Program-made: the position numbers and the translations under genes | Shown here: in pieces, positions 17,480 through 25,985 of the stretch | How positions within the stretch are numbered: the stretch's first letter is position 1 | How the letters are laid out: every line of letters starts with the position of its first letter | Notes under the pieces: generated by a model | Seen by the model: only the letters and a program-made list of their open reading frames with translations | What the model was told of the DNA's origin: nothing | Databases searched by the model: none | NCBI GenBank assembly: GCA_050010135.1 | Contig: JBEKLP010000001.1 | Coordinates: forward strand, 1-64,000 | Reading direction: 5' to 3' | Origin: FEN-1073 sp050010135 | GTDB lineage: Bacteria; Chloroflexota; Anaerolineae; Anaerolineales; RBG-16-64-43 | DNA length: 64,000 nt

Positions 17480-18523
17480 TTAGGCCATGGCCATCACACG
17501 TTCTGGAATTTCCGCCGGGATGGCGAATCGGGCCGAAGCCAATTCCAGAATGCGCAGGATGGTTTGTCCGTAATCATACCCGGCAGCGCGCGCGGAACGG
17601 GCGAACCCGCCTTCCATGGTGATATCCGGATTCGAGTTGACGTCAACCACGTATGGGATGCCGTCGCGCACGCGCAGATCCACTCGCCCGTAATCCCGCA
17701 CGCGCAGCGCGCGCTCGGTCCGCCGGCAGACGTTCTCGATTCGCCGCCGCAGTTCGTCATCCACCGGCGCGGGGCAGAGCACCGAGGTCATCAGGTAGGC
17801 TTGCGAAGCCGGATCCCACTTGGCATCGAAACTGCAAAGCCGGTCGTGATAATCCTGGAACATCGAATAATCGATGCAGGCCAGCGGCAGCACTTCCATC
17901 CGGTCGTTGCCCCAGATGGATACATTGTATTCTGGCCCGTCGATGAAATCTTCCACCAGCGCCTTGCAATGCCAGGTGTCGAGCACGTATTCCACGCGCG
18001 TGCGCAACTGCTCGGAAGAATCGACCACGGATTCCGATGTGATCCCGAAGGAGCAATGCTCGGTGGCCGGTTTTACCAACGCCGGAAAACGCACCCATCC
18101 GTTGCGGGCCGGTTTGGAATAGACGGCCGCCTGCGGCGTGGGAATGCGGTGCTTGCGAAAATATTCTTTGGTGTTGATTTTATCCTGGGTGACGTTGAGG
18201 GACCACGCGTCCGATCCGGTATACGCGAATCCCAATCTTTCGAGGACCGGCGGCACCGCGCCGTACGCGTTCGGTTCGCCGTCCAGGCCTTCGCACCAAT
18301 TAAAAATAATGCATTCGCGTGGATCGAAACCGCGAAGCGCCCCGGCAATATCCCTCCGGACGGGAATCGATGTCGCTTCCAAACCGAGCGAGGTCAAACC
18401 GTATTTCATTCGCGTGACCGCCTGCTCAGCCGCTTCGATATCCCCCGGAGTCCAATCGCTCATTACATTGTGAAGAATCAAAACCGAATACGGATACGGT
18501 AACCCTTTTCCGATTCGTCTCAT
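17480..18523 (-). CDS. D-alanine--D-alanine ligase-like ATP-grasp enzyme (copy A)
   Basis: 347-residue ATP-grasp protein that should form an amide bond between a carboxylate and an amine using ATP. Visible blocks are FNWCEGLDGEPNAYGAVPPVLERLGFAYTG, FPALVKPATEHCSFGITSESVV (ATP/Mg lysine and glycine loop), ALVEDFIDGPEYNVSIWG, and DLRVRDGIPYVVDVNSNPDIT with metal-binding Asp/Asn. The N-terminus differs from true Ddl, so cell-wall D-Ala-D-Ala synthesis is unlikely to be its job. An AGGAGA ribosome site precedes ATG 18523; it has its own promoter and terminator. A second ATP-grasp paralogue, a GNAT and a lysine aminomutase lie directly upstream. Confidence 0.83.
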   Translation of the reverse strand: MRRIGKGLPYPYSVLILHNVMSDWTPGDIEAAEQAVTRMKYGLTSLGLEATSIPVRRDIAGALRGFDPRECIIFNWCEGLDGEPNAYGAVPPVLERLGFAYTGSDAWSLNVTQDKINTKEYFRKHRIPTPQAAVYSKPARNGWVRFPALVKPATEHCSFGITSESVVDSSEQLRTRVEYVLDTWHCKALVEDFIDGPEYNVSIWGNDRMEVLPLACIDYSMFQDYHDRLCSFDAKWDPASQAYLMTSVLCPAPVDDELRRRIENVCRRTERALRVRDYGRVDLRVRDGIPYVVDVNSNPDITMEGGFARSARAAGYDYGQTILRILELASARFAIPAEIPERVMAMA

Positions 18524-18580
18524 AGTTCTCCTGAGATGTTGTCGTTCACTGGTTGAATTATTTTTTCCTTCATGATTTTT

Positions 18581-18608
18581 ATTCTACCCTACAAAATAGG
18601 GAAGTCAA
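18581..18608 (-). promoter_or_regulatory. Sigma70-type promoter of ATP-grasp gene A
   Basis: On the minus strand TTGACT (18603-18608), a 16-nt spacer and TAGAAT (18581-18586) lie about 57 nt before the start codon. This unit can therefore be transcribed separately from the kamA cluster. Confidence 0.65.
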
Positions 18609-18721
18609 TAGTTTTAATCTTAAATTAAGTTTTCACCTCTTTTAACATTCAAACCTTTCCGAAGCCTTTTGCGGACCGTTGCGCGAGGGATTTTTCTTTT
18701 TTTCGGAAAATTATTTTTATA

Positions 18722-18815
18722 ATTATTTTGCGATTCGCTTCGCAACGATAATAAATTCTGAACACGGATTTCACGGAAGGAAAGCACGGAGAACACGGAA
18801 TTTTAAAAATATTTT
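18722..18815. repeat. AT-rich intergenic hairpin plus ACACGGA repeat fragment
   Basis: The 504-nt gap 18524-19027 holds the promoter of ATP-grasp gene A, an AT-rich hairpin with arms ATTAT..TTGCG and CGCAA..ATAAT (18722-18752), and a stretch with repeated ACACGGA words (18760-18813). That stretch resembles the repeat at 48290-48390. No gene was recognised in the gap. Confidence 0.5.
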
Positions 18816-19027
18816 TATTATTTATTTGAAGGAATGGTGTTCTTGAATAAACCGTTTGATTGTAAGTTCAACAGCCCCGTGAAAGCGGCGACCCAGAAAC
18901 CATCTTCGCATTGTGATGCACCCTCCGGAGTAATTCAACCGCCTGAGTGCCCGCCAACGCAAATACGACAGATTGTATTTCTTCGTATAAGAATCAAGAT
19001 CAATCTTCCAGATTGTTCCGGGATCGG

Positions 19028-19549
19028 CTAAAGCGATTCCGTCGACGGGGAAAGATATTTCACGTATACCAGTAAATCCTCGCCGGGCTTGTAATAATCC
19101 GTTATCCTGGCCGCCCGGCGGCAACCCATATGCTCATAGAAACGAACAGCGGGAAGGTAGGCATCCCCGGTGCTGGTCTCGATGACGATCATCCGGCCGC
19201 GCAGGGCACGAACCGAGGCTTCCACAGCTTGGAACAACCTGCGCCCAACGCCCTGCTCCCGATGGTCGCGGTCCGCGCAGATCCAATATAAATCGTACGT
19301 CCCTTCCGTGAGCGGGGTCGATCCCCAGCAGGCAAACCCCGCCAGGTCGTCTCCCGCCCTTGCGGAGAGAAACGCATATCCGGAATCGGACGTTTGAATG
19401 TACGCGTCGAACAGCTCCAGGACCGTCGCTTCTTCCTCCGGATTGAAAACATCCGCGCGGCGCGCAATCTCGGCGATGGCGTCCCGATCCTCCGGCAGGC
19501 TTTCCTCCACCGTGAAGAACGGAGCATTACGTTTCATCCCGTGATCCAT
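19028..19549 (-). CDS. GNAT family N-acetyltransferase
   Basis: 173-residue acetyl-CoA-dependent N-acetyltransferase. The acetyl-CoA loop is REQGVGRRLFQAVEA (R/Q-x-x-G-x-G/R), preceded by the strand TYDLYWICADRD and followed by IVIETSTGDAYLPAVRFYEHMGCRRAARITDYY. GGAGG lies 7 nt before ATG 19549. It is 52 nt downstream of ATP-grasp gene B. Because a lysine 2,3-aminomutase is two genes upstream, acetylation of beta-lysine, as AblB does, is one possible role, but this protein is shorter than AblB and the assignment is speculative. Confidence 0.85.
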   Translation of the reverse strand: MDHGMKRNAPFFTVEESLPEDRDAIAEIARRADVFNPEEEATVLELFDAYIQTSDSGYAFLSARAGDDLAGFACWGSTPLTEGTYDLYWICADRDHREQGVGRRLFQAVEASVRALRGRMIVIETSTGDAYLPAVRFYEHMGCRRAARITDYYKPGEDLLVYVKYLSPSTESL

Positions 19550-19601
19550 TCCGGTTCCTCCTCCCTTGCATCCGGAGCATGAAACTCTTCGGAAGAGCGT
19601 T

Positions 19602-20843
19602 TTAGATTAATCTTTTCTGTTCATCATTCGCCGGCATGGCATCCGCCCCGTTCATCAGTCCGTATCTTCTCGCCCCGGCTTCCAACACCGATTGGATCAA
19701 CCGGTTGTAACTCCAACCCTCTGCCAGCGCGCAAAGCGTCAAATCGCTGATCGGTGTTAATCCCGGCAGGGAGTTGATCTCCAGGATGTATGGTTTGAGA
19801 TTTTCGCCCGTGTGCAGGCGGAAATCCACGCGCGCAAAATCCAGCGATTGGGTTACGCGGAAGGTTTCGACGGCCAGCCGCGCCAAATCCGTCGCAATCG
19901 ATTCCGGCAATGGAGCCGGGCAGAGATAGGGATAGGCCTCCAACGGAAGTTCCTTGACTTTGCGGGAGTAAAACGGGTCCATATCCGGGATCCGGCTGTA
20001 ATCCACTTCCGATATGGGGAAAACGTGAATACCGTTCCAATCCATCCCCCCGCCCGGAGTCCGGTCAACGGGGAGCGGATCGGGCACGGCTTGGCCGGCT
20101 TCCAACGCCGTGAGATTCCCCACCAGCCCGCAAGTAACGTCCCGCCCCGGAATGTATTCTTCCACCAGGGCCGACTCACTGTATTCCTTTAATATATATT
20201 CCACGCGCTCGCGCAATTGAGCTTCGGAACGGACCATTGACCCGGTGTCGATCCCCATGCCGGTCCCCTCGCGGTTGGGCTTTACGAACAGCGGGAAACG
20301 CAGTTCCGGTGAGAGTGCAAGACCGGCGTGGGTGAATTCCTGGAAGCGCGGCGTGGGCAAGCCCGAAGCAATGAGGATGCGTTTGGTGGCGACCTTGTCG
20401 AGCGTGTTGGCCAGGCAGGTCACCTTGCCGCCGGTATAGGGGATTCCGATCATTTCCAGCACCGCGGGCACCTGCGCTTCGCGGCCGTCTCCGCGATATC
20501 CTTCGCAGGTGTTAAAGCAGATGTCCACTTTCAGCCGTTTGAGATGGCGGAAGAGATCCGGATTTCCGTCCAGCCCAATGACGTGATGGCCGGCGGCGCG
20601 CAGGGCTGCGGCATATGCGGCCACGTTGGTTTCGCTGTCGAGTTCAGCCAGCGCATCCGCCGGACGCGGACCATTCTGCGGCGCGTGCTTTCTCAGATTA
20701 TGCAGGACGACCACGCGCAATCCGTGCCTGGCGCGCGGGCTTTTCTTTTGCGGCGAAACGGCCTCGACCGGCGTTGCGTTCTCCGGCTGGGCCAGCACTT
20801 CGAAGGCGTACTGCGCAGGATCTTCTTTTATCGAGGGGGACAT
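19602..20843 (-). CDS. D-alanine--D-alanine ligase-like ATP-grasp enzyme (copy B)
   Basis: 413-residue ATP-grasp ligase-like protein. After a variable 45-residue N-terminus it has VVVLHNL, NTCEGYRGDGREAQVPAVLEMIGIPYTGG, FPLFVKPNREGTGMGIDTGSMV, SALVEEYIPGRDVTCGLVGN, and ARVDFRLHTGENLKPYILEINSLPGLTP with the metal-binding Glu-x-Asn. It keeps more Ddl landmarks than copy A. It lies 39 nt from kamA in the same direction and is presumably co-transcribed. A peptide or beta-amino-acid ligase role fits the neighbourhood; the substrate is unknown. Confidence 0.84.
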   Translation of the reverse strand: MSPSIKEDPAQYAFEVLAQPENATPVEAVSPQKKSPRARHGLRVVVLHNLRKHAPQNGPRPADALAELDSETNVAAYAAALRAAGHHVIGLDGNPDLFRHLKRLKVDICFNTCEGYRGDGREAQVPAVLEMIGIPYTGGKVTCLANTLDKVATKRILIASGLPTPRFQEFTHAGLALSPELRFPLFVKPNREGTGMGIDTGSMVRSEAQLRERVEYILKEYSESALVEEYIPGRDVTCGLVGNLTALEAGQAVPDPLPVDRTPGGGMDWNGIHVFPISEVDYSRIPDMDPFYSRKVKELPLEAYPYLCPAPLPESIATDLARLAVETFRVTQSLDFARVDFRLHTGENLKPYILEINSLPGLTPISDLTLCALAEGWSYNRLIQSVLEAGARRYGLMNGADAMPANDEQKRLI

Positions 20844-20882
20844 GATCTTTCCGGCACGCCGGATCGGAATGCGGCGTCCGGT

Positions 20883-22277
20883 TTAGGGTTTGCCGGATGT
20901 TTTTTTCCGTAGAACCGGGGGAACAGGCGTCGCCCCAACGGCTGGGGATTTTTCGGCGCCGATCCCGCGCGGCTGCCACTTCTCTTCGTCGCGGTTGAGG
21001 CGGTGCTTGGATCCGCCGCGCGCATGGAGCGCTTCCCAGCCGACCGGCTCGATCGCCAGCTGTTCCCCCTCGAGCAACCCGCTGACGCCGGACTGGCCCG
21101 GTTCCGTCCATTTGTCGCGGCAATAGGGGCACGCGGCCGGATCGTGGGCCGTGTAATCCACAGGCTCCTCGTAGACGGAGATGTATCCTTCGTAATTCCG
21201 CAGCGCCGTGCGGTGGTCGGACATGCTCAGCAGATAGTTCGGTCCGAGCGGGATCTTCCCGCCTCCGCCAGGCGCATCGACGACGTATTGGGGAACGGCG
21301 AAGCCGGAAGTGTGGCCGCGCAGTCCCTCAATGATTTCGATTCCCTTGGCGACCGGCGTGCGAAAGTGTCCCGCGCCTTCCACCAGATCGCACTGGTAGA
21401 GGTAGTACGGCCGTACGCGGATGCGCAGCAAATCCTGCACCAGCCGGCGCTGGATATGCACGCAGTCATTGACGCCCGCCAGCAGGACCGACTGGTTGCC
21501 CAGCGGGATTCCCGCGCGGGAAAGCCGATCGGCGGCCGCGGCCAGCTCGGTCGTGATTTCGTTGGGATGGTTGACGTGGATGTTGAGCCACAGCGGATGG
21601 TAGCGGGCCAGCATCGAACACAACGCGTCGTCCACGCGCATCGGCAGGAACACCGGCACGCGCGATCCGATGCGGATGATCTCCACGTGTTCGATGGCAC
21701 GCAGACGCGCGATCAGCTCTTCCAGCAATCCCGGCGCGAGGGTGAGCGGATCGCCGCCGGAAAGCAGCACGTCCCGGATTTGCGGTGTGCGCTGGATGTA
21801 GTCGAACATCGCGTCAAATTCGGCGCGCGAGAATTGGGCCGACGCATCGCCGACGATGCGCGAGCGGGTGCAGTAGCGGCAATAGGATGCGCATTGCGTC
21901 GTGACCAGCATCAGCACGCGGTCCGGGTAGCGGTGCACCAAGCCCGGGACCGGGGAATGCCGGTCCTCCGCCAGGGAATCTTCCATCATCGCCGTGAACG
22001 GGACGAGCTCCGCCGCGGTGGGGATCACCTGGCGGCGAATGGGATCCGCCGGGTCGTCGGGATGGATCAGGGAAATGAAATACGGGGTGACATCCACACG
22101 GAACAGATCGCTGGCATTCAGCGCCGTCCGTTCGCTCTCGGTCAGCGGGAAGATCCGCTCGATCTCCTCCGCCGTGTTCAACCGGTGGCTGAGCTGCCAG
22201 CGCCAATCGTTCCATTGCGCTTCGGGAACATCCCCGAAGGCGCGCGCGCGCCGGGTTTCAAAAACCCTGGGAGACAT
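20883..22277 (-). CDS. kamA: Lysine 2,3-aminomutase (KamA family radical SAM/PLP enzyme)
   Basis: 464-residue radical SAM, PLP-dependent aminomutase that converts L-lysine to beta-lysine. The 4Fe-4S/SAM motif is CASYCRYC (Cys129, 133, 136), and the PLP lysine is K341 in DAPGGGGKIPLG. Positions equivalent to Asp293 and Asp330 of the Clostridium subterminale enzyme, which bind the lysine side chain, are present as D297 (YQCDLVEG) and D334 (VVDAPGG). In glutamate 2,3-aminomutase these are Lys and Asn, so lysine is the likely substrate. A C-terminal tail beyond residue about 400 contains a CPYC pair. GGAGG lies 5 nt before the ATG. It is followed by two ATP-grasp genes and a GNAT. Confidence 0.9.
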   Translation of the reverse strand: MSPRVFETRRARAFGDVPEAQWNDWRWQLSHRLNTAEEIERIFPLTESERTALNASDLFRVDVTPYFISLIHPDDPADPIRRQVIPTAAELVPFTAMMEDSLAEDRHSPVPGLVHRYPDRVLMLVTTQCASYCRYCTRSRIVGDASAQFSRAEFDAMFDYIQRTPQIRDVLLSGGDPLTLAPGLLEELIARLRAIEHVEIIRIGSRVPVFLPMRVDDALCSMLARYHPLWLNIHVNHPNEITTELAAAADRLSRAGIPLGNQSVLLAGVNDCVHIQRRLVQDLLRIRVRPYYLYQCDLVEGAGHFRTPVAKGIEIIEGLRGHTSGFAVPQYVVDAPGGGGKIPLGPNYLLSMSDHRTALRNYEGYISVYEEPVDYTAHDPAACPYCRDKWTEPGQSGVSGLLEGEQLAIEPVGWEALHARGGSKHRLNRDEEKWQPRGIGAEKSPAVGATPVPPVLRKKTSGKP

Positions 22278-22318
22278 TCCCGCCTCCGAAGGCCGCCGAT
22301 TGTGCTTTCATGGAAAAA

Positions 22319-22486
22319 TTATTTTTGCGGGACGTTGGCTTGGGGGTTGATCTTGAGGATCTTCTGAATCAGGACGGCGCGTGCCTTTGAATCCTTGGTT
22401 TCCGCCAGGCGACCGCGAAGAAACTCCATCTTCTTCCTTTTTTGTCGGCGGCGTGAAATTTCGCGATCCCTCTCGGTTTTCGGCAT
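22319..22486 (-). CDS. Small basic protein upstream of kamA
   Basis: 55-residue, strongly basic helical protein starting MPKTERDREISRRRQKRKK and ending KINPQANVPQK. It has a perfect GGGAGG ribosome site 5 nt before the ATG and lies 41 nt upstream of kamA in the same direction. It resembles short families of unknown function (DUF6800-like, from memory). The function is unknown; the constant ERDREISRRRQ-type pattern suggests a conserved gene rather than chance. It would be the first gene of the kamA unit. Confidence 0.7.
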   Translation of the reverse strand: MPKTERDREISRRRQKRKKMEFLRGRLAETKDSKARAVLIQKILKINPQANVPQK

Positions 22487-22640
22487 GCTGCCCTCCCGGG
22501 TGTCTGAAACAAGAATACGAAAAGTATATCCCCTTTCGACGCCGGCGACCAGAGGAAGCGGGAACCAATCGCCGCGGGAAACTTTTTCTCCACCGATCTC
22601 CTTCCCGGAATTTTCGCCGTTCCAATGACGGTCAGCGGGC

Positions 22641-22649
22641 TGGTATAAT
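22641..22649 (+). promoter_or_regulatory. Extended -10 promoter of the MazG-phosphoesterase-LOG operon
   Basis: TGG-TATAAT, 54 nt before the GTG start at 22704. It lies in the divergent gap between the kamA unit and this operon. Confidence 0.6.
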
Positions 22650-22703
22650 CCGTCGCAGAACAATTTTTCACAGTGGACGAAACCCGCACGCGGCGAGGAG
22701 ACG

Positions 22704-23093
22704 GTGGATTGGCAATTCCTCCAAGATGACGGTTCGGACGGCACAATGGATATCCAACAGCTCACGGAAAAGATGAACCGGTTCGTCCGGTCGAAGGGCT
22801 GGTACGATCAAAACTCGCCACGGCCGCAGACACCTCGCAATCTGGCCGTCTCCCTGATGCTTGAATCCGCGGAAGTGCTGGAACACTTCCAATGGGATCC
22901 ACAAGTATCGACCTCGGTCAACCCAGAGCCTAATTCAGCCCTCGAGGAAGAACTCGCCGACGTCGCCCTCTATCTTCTGCAATTAGCCAGTGTGCTGGGC
23001 ATCGATCTGGAACAAGCCATCCTTCGGAAACTGGAAAAAAATTATTCCCGCCGCTGGCCCGCCTCCCCAGAGAGGGACAAGGCGGCCGAATGA
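22704..23093 (+). CDS. MazG-like nucleotide pyrophosphohydrolase
   Basis: 129-residue all-alpha NTP pyrophosphohydrolase that removes pyrophosphate from (possibly modified) nucleotides. The divalent-metal motif is SLMLESAEVLEHFQW with a second acidic cluster EEELADVALYLLQLA, matching MazG/RS21-C6-like single-domain proteins. The GTG at 22704 has GAGGAG close upstream; ATG 22746 (MDIQQLTEKM) is an alternative that starts at the conserved domain. The stop overlaps the next start by 4 nt. Confidence 0.87.
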   Translation: MDWQFLQDDGSDGTMDIQQLTEKMNRFVRSKGWYDQNSPRPQTPRNLAVSLMLESAEVLEHFQWDPQVSTSVNPEPNSALEEELADVALYLLQLASVLGIDLEQAILRKLEKNYSRRWPASPERDKAAE

Positions 23094-23803
23094 CGGCTTC
23101 CAGTAAACACACAATCCTCGCCGTCAGCGACAACGTCTCACGGATATTGGATTCCTGCCGCGCTCCCGACGCCGTCGGCAAGGTCGATTTCATCATCAGC
23201 TGCGGCGACCTGCCGTTCGACTATCTGGAACTCCTGATGAGCTGCTTCAACACCGCGATGTATTTCGTCCTGGGAAACCACGACGGCGAGGGGTTCTGCC
23301 GGGAAAACGGCCGGGTGGATTACCAACCGGACGGCGGCGAGAGCATCGACGGGCGCGCCGTGGAATCGCAGGGAATCCTGATGGCGGGATTGGGCGGCAG
23401 CATCCGCCACGGATTCACATTGAAGAATCAATACACCGAGGCGGAAATGTGGCGACGGGTGTTGCGGCTCACGCCGCAGTTGCTTTCCAACCAGGCCCGC
23501 TACGGACGCCGGCTGGATATTTTCGTCGCTCATTCCCCCGCGCGCGGGATCCATGAAAGCGAAGACCCGGCCCACCGGGGTTTCGCGGCTTTTCGCTGGC
23601 TGCTCGAATGGGCCAAACCGCGCTGGATGCTGCACGGGCATTCGCAGTTCGTCCGACCGCCGCATTCCCTGCAAACCCGCGTCGGGACGACGGACGTAAC
23701 GTACGTTCCGCCGTATCGCGTCCTGCAATGGGAGGCGCAGAGCGTTGCCAAAGAAACGGCGGCGCCCAACTTCCTATTCAGCCGCAAGCGCATCCGCCGA
23801 TGA
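23090..23803 (+). CDS. Calcineurin-like metallophosphoesterase
   Basis: 237-residue phosphoesterase with a two-metal centre. Motifs visible in order are SDN (residues 13-15, in place of the usual DxH), CGDLP, GNHDGEG, AHSP and HGHS. The first motif lacks the usual histidine, a variant seen in some branches. The ATG overlaps the MazG-like stop and the stop overlaps the LOG-like start, so three genes are coupled. The substrate is unknown; nucleotide metabolism is suggested by the neighbours. Confidence 0.86.
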   Translation: MTASSKHTILAVSDNVSRILDSCRAPDAVGKVDFIISCGDLPFDYLELLMSCFNTAMYFVLGNHDGEGFCRENGRVDYQPDGGESIDGRAVESQGILMAGLGGSIRHGFTLKNQYTEAEMWRRVLRLTPQLLSNQARYGRRLDIFVAHSPARGIHESEDPAHRGFAAFRWLLEWAKPRWMLHGHSQFVRPPHSLQTRVGTTDVTYVPPYRVLQWEAQSVAKETAAPNFLFSRKRIRR

Positions 23804-24402
23804 CTGCCAAGGCGCAGACAATGGTTGTCTCGGTTTTCGGCGCGGCATTTCTACCGGAAAACGGTCCGGCATACCAAACCGCGCGCGAATTGGGGGAACG
23901 GATCGCCCGGCAGGGATGGGCTGTGGCGACGGGCGGATACGGCGGCACGATGGAAGCCGTCAGCCGCGGAGCCGCGGAAGCCGGCGGCCATACGATCGGC
24001 GTCACCTGCGAAACGCTGAGCCGCGCCGGACGGCTGACGAACGCCTGGGTTCGCGAGGAAATCCACTGCGAGACGATCCGCGAACGGTTGGTCACACTGG
24101 TGCGGCGGGCCGACGCCGCGATAGCGCTCGACGGTGGAATCGGCACGCTGGCGGAAATAACCTTTTGTTGGGTGCAAATCCAAACCGGCGAGCTTCCGCC
24201 GCGCCCGCTCATTGTCATCGGACCGGTCTGGAAAGAAACCTTGGACGCTTTTTTCCGTTCCGCAGACGGTTATGTAAAGGATTCGGATAAAGCGATCATC
24301 CGGTTTGCCGCCTCGCCCCTCGAGGCGGTGAGAATGATCCAGAGGAACCTCTCCCCTGCCCCTCCCCTCTTTGGGAGAGATACAAAGGGGAGGGGTTCTT
24401 AG
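23800..24402 (+). CDS. LOG/TIGR00725-like Rossmann protein
   Basis: 200-residue protein of the lysine decarboxylase-like (LOG) fold, with GGYGGTMEAVSRGAAEAGG near the N-terminus and DGGIGTLAEITFCW, a variant of the PGGxGTxxE phosphoribohydrolase motif with Asp for Pro. Family members hydrolyse nucleoside monophosphate N-glycosidic bonds, fitting the upstream MazG-like and phosphoesterase genes. ATG 23800 overlaps the phosphoesterase stop. The last 16 codons (SPAPPLFGRDTKGRGS) are written by an inverted repeat and are unlike the rest, so the C-terminus was probably altered by a repeat insertion. Confidence 0.83.
   Translation: MTAKAQTMVVSVFGAAFLPENGPAYQTARELGERIARQGWAVATGGYGGTMEAVSRGAAEAGGHTIGVTCETLSRAGRLTNAWVREEIHCETIRERLVTLVRRADAAIALDGGIGTLAEITFCWVQIQTGELPPRPLIVIGPVWKETLDAFFRSADGYVKDSDKAIIRFAASPLEAVRMIQRNLSPAPPLFGRDTKGRGS
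24357..24396. repeat. Inverted repeat at the 3' end of the LOG-like gene
   Basis: Arms CCCCTCCCCTCTTTG and CAAAGGGGAGGGG flank a GGAGAGATA centre and lie inside the coding frame just before the stop codon. They may also fold as a transcription barrier. Confidence 0.65.
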
Positions 24403-24546
24403 CAGCCATCAATCCATTTTATTCTCATCATTTCCAACTGCAATCGGGCAAGCCGTTATTCCCGATAAGCATTCTTCTGCTTGGCTTCGTCCTTCGAACC
24501 GGGTATGATTGCGGGATCAACGTTCCCCGACGGAGGAAATTCACCC

Positions 24547-25983
24547 ATGACCGAAGATCGACTTCCCTCGCGCGCCGAGGACTTTTCCGAATGGTACAAC
24601 CAGGTTGTGCTGCGCACCGAACTGGCCGATTACGCGCCGGTGCGCGGCTGCATGGTGGTCCGTCCGTACGGCTGGGCGCTGTGGGAAAACATCCAAGCTG
24701 CGCTGGACAAACGCTTCAAAGCCACGGGCCATGTCAATGCCGCCTTCCCGATGTTCATCCCCAAATCTTTTTTCGAGAAGGAAAAGGAGCACATCGAGGG
24801 CTTCTCGCCGGAACTCGCGGTGGTGACCATCGGCGGCGGCGAGGAACTCGAGGAGCCGCTCGCCATCCGCCCCACGTCCGAGACCATCATCGGCCACATG
24901 TACGCCAAATGGGTAAAGTCATACCGCGACCTGCCGATCTTGATCAACCTCTGGAACAGCGTGGTGCGCTGGGAAAAACGGACCAAGTTATTCCTGCGCA
25001 CGACCGAATTCTACTGGCAGGAGGGGCACACCGCGCATGCCACGGCCGCCGAGGCCGAAGAGGAAACCCGACGTATGCTCGATATCTACACCGATTTCGC
25101 CGTGAACGAGGCGGCTATCCCGGTGATCCCGGGGGAAAAAAGCGAGAGCGAAAAATTCGCCGGCGCGGTGACGACCTACGCCATCGAGGCGATGATGGGG
25201 GATTGCAAAGCGCTGCAATCCGCCACGTCGCACTATCTAGGACAAAATTTCGCCAAAGCGTTCAACATCCAATATCTCGATGTGCAAAACAACCAGCAAT
25301 TCGCATGGACGACCTCATGGGGGCTTTCCACCCGGATGATCGGCGCGATCATCATGGTCCACGGCGACGATACCGGCCTGATCTTACCGCCGCGTCTGGC
25401 GCCGATCCAGGCGGTGATCGTGCCGATCTGGAAAAAGGAGGGGGAAAGAACCGCCGTATGCGAAAAGGCCCGGCATATCGCGGACGATTTGCAAAAAACG
25501 CTACGGATTAAATTGGATCTGCGGGAAGGCGTGACGCCCGGGTTTAAATTCAACGATTGGGAAATGCGCGGCGTTCCGCTCCGGATCGAAATCGGTCCGC
25601 GCGATCTGGCCGCGAGTTCGGTCACCCTCTCGCGCCGGGATCGGCCCGGTCGGGAGGGAAAAACAACCGCTGCCTGGGAAGGCCTGGCTCAAACTTGCCA
25701 GCGGACGCTCGAGGAAATCCAGCACAGCCTGCTGGAGCGGGCCGCGCAATTCCGGAAAGACCACACGTTCGATCCCGCCACCTACGAGGAATTCCAGACA
25801 GCGGTGGAAAATGGTTTCGCGCTTTCTTGGTGGTGCGGCGGGTCCGCTTGCGAAACCAAAATCAAGGAAGACACCAAGGCCACCACGCGCTGCATCCCCT
25901 TCGAACAACCCGGCGGCACGGGCCGGTGCATCGTCTGCGGCATGGAAGCGCCGAAGAAGGCCTACTTCGGCAAGGCGTATTAA
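24547..25983 (+). CDS. proS: Prolyl-tRNA synthetase, class 3 (archaeal/eukaryotic-like type)
   Basis: 478-residue class II aminoacyl-tRNA synthetase that charges tRNA-Pro. It is the short form without the bacterial editing insertion: VVRPYGWALWENIQ, motif 2 region EWRT-like FLRTTEFYWQEGHTAH, QSATSHYLGQNFAKAFNI, the HGDDTGLILPPRLAPIQ motif 3 region and a C-terminal zinc-type domain with CGGSACETKIKEDTKATTRCIP and CIVCG. The ATG at 24547 has GGAGG 10 nt upstream and a TATGAT box near 24505; longer in-frame starts precede that box. This ProRS type is widespread in Chloroflexota and some other phyla. Confidence 0.96.
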   Translation: MTEDRLPSRAEDFSEWYNQVVLRTELADYAPVRGCMVVRPYGWALWENIQAALDKRFKATGHVNAAFPMFIPKSFFEKEKEHIEGFSPELAVVTIGGGEELEEPLAIRPTSETIIGHMYAKWVKSYRDLPILINLWNSVVRWEKRTKLFLRTTEFYWQEGHTAHATAAEAEEETRRMLDIYTDFAVNEAAIPVIPGEKSESEKFAGAVTTYAIEAMMGDCKALQSATSHYLGQNFAKAFNIQYLDVQNNQQFAWTTSWGLSTRMIGAIIMVHGDDTGLILPPRLAPIQAVIVPIWKKEGERTAVCEKARHIADDLQKTLRIKLDLREGVTPGFKFNDWEMRGVPLRIEIGPRDLAASSVTLSRRDRPGREGKTTAAWEGLAQTCQRTLEEIQHSLLERAAQFRKDHTFDPATYEEFQTAVENGFALSWWCGGSACETKIKEDTKATTRCIPFEQPGGTGRCIVCGMEAPKKAYFGKAY

Positions 25984-25985
25984 TC

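Noticed and set aside
17480..20843. Genuine cell-wall D-Ala-D-Ala ligases
   Set aside because: Both diverge from Ddl at the N-terminus, are two in number, and sit with kamA and a GNAT rather than with murF or mur genes.
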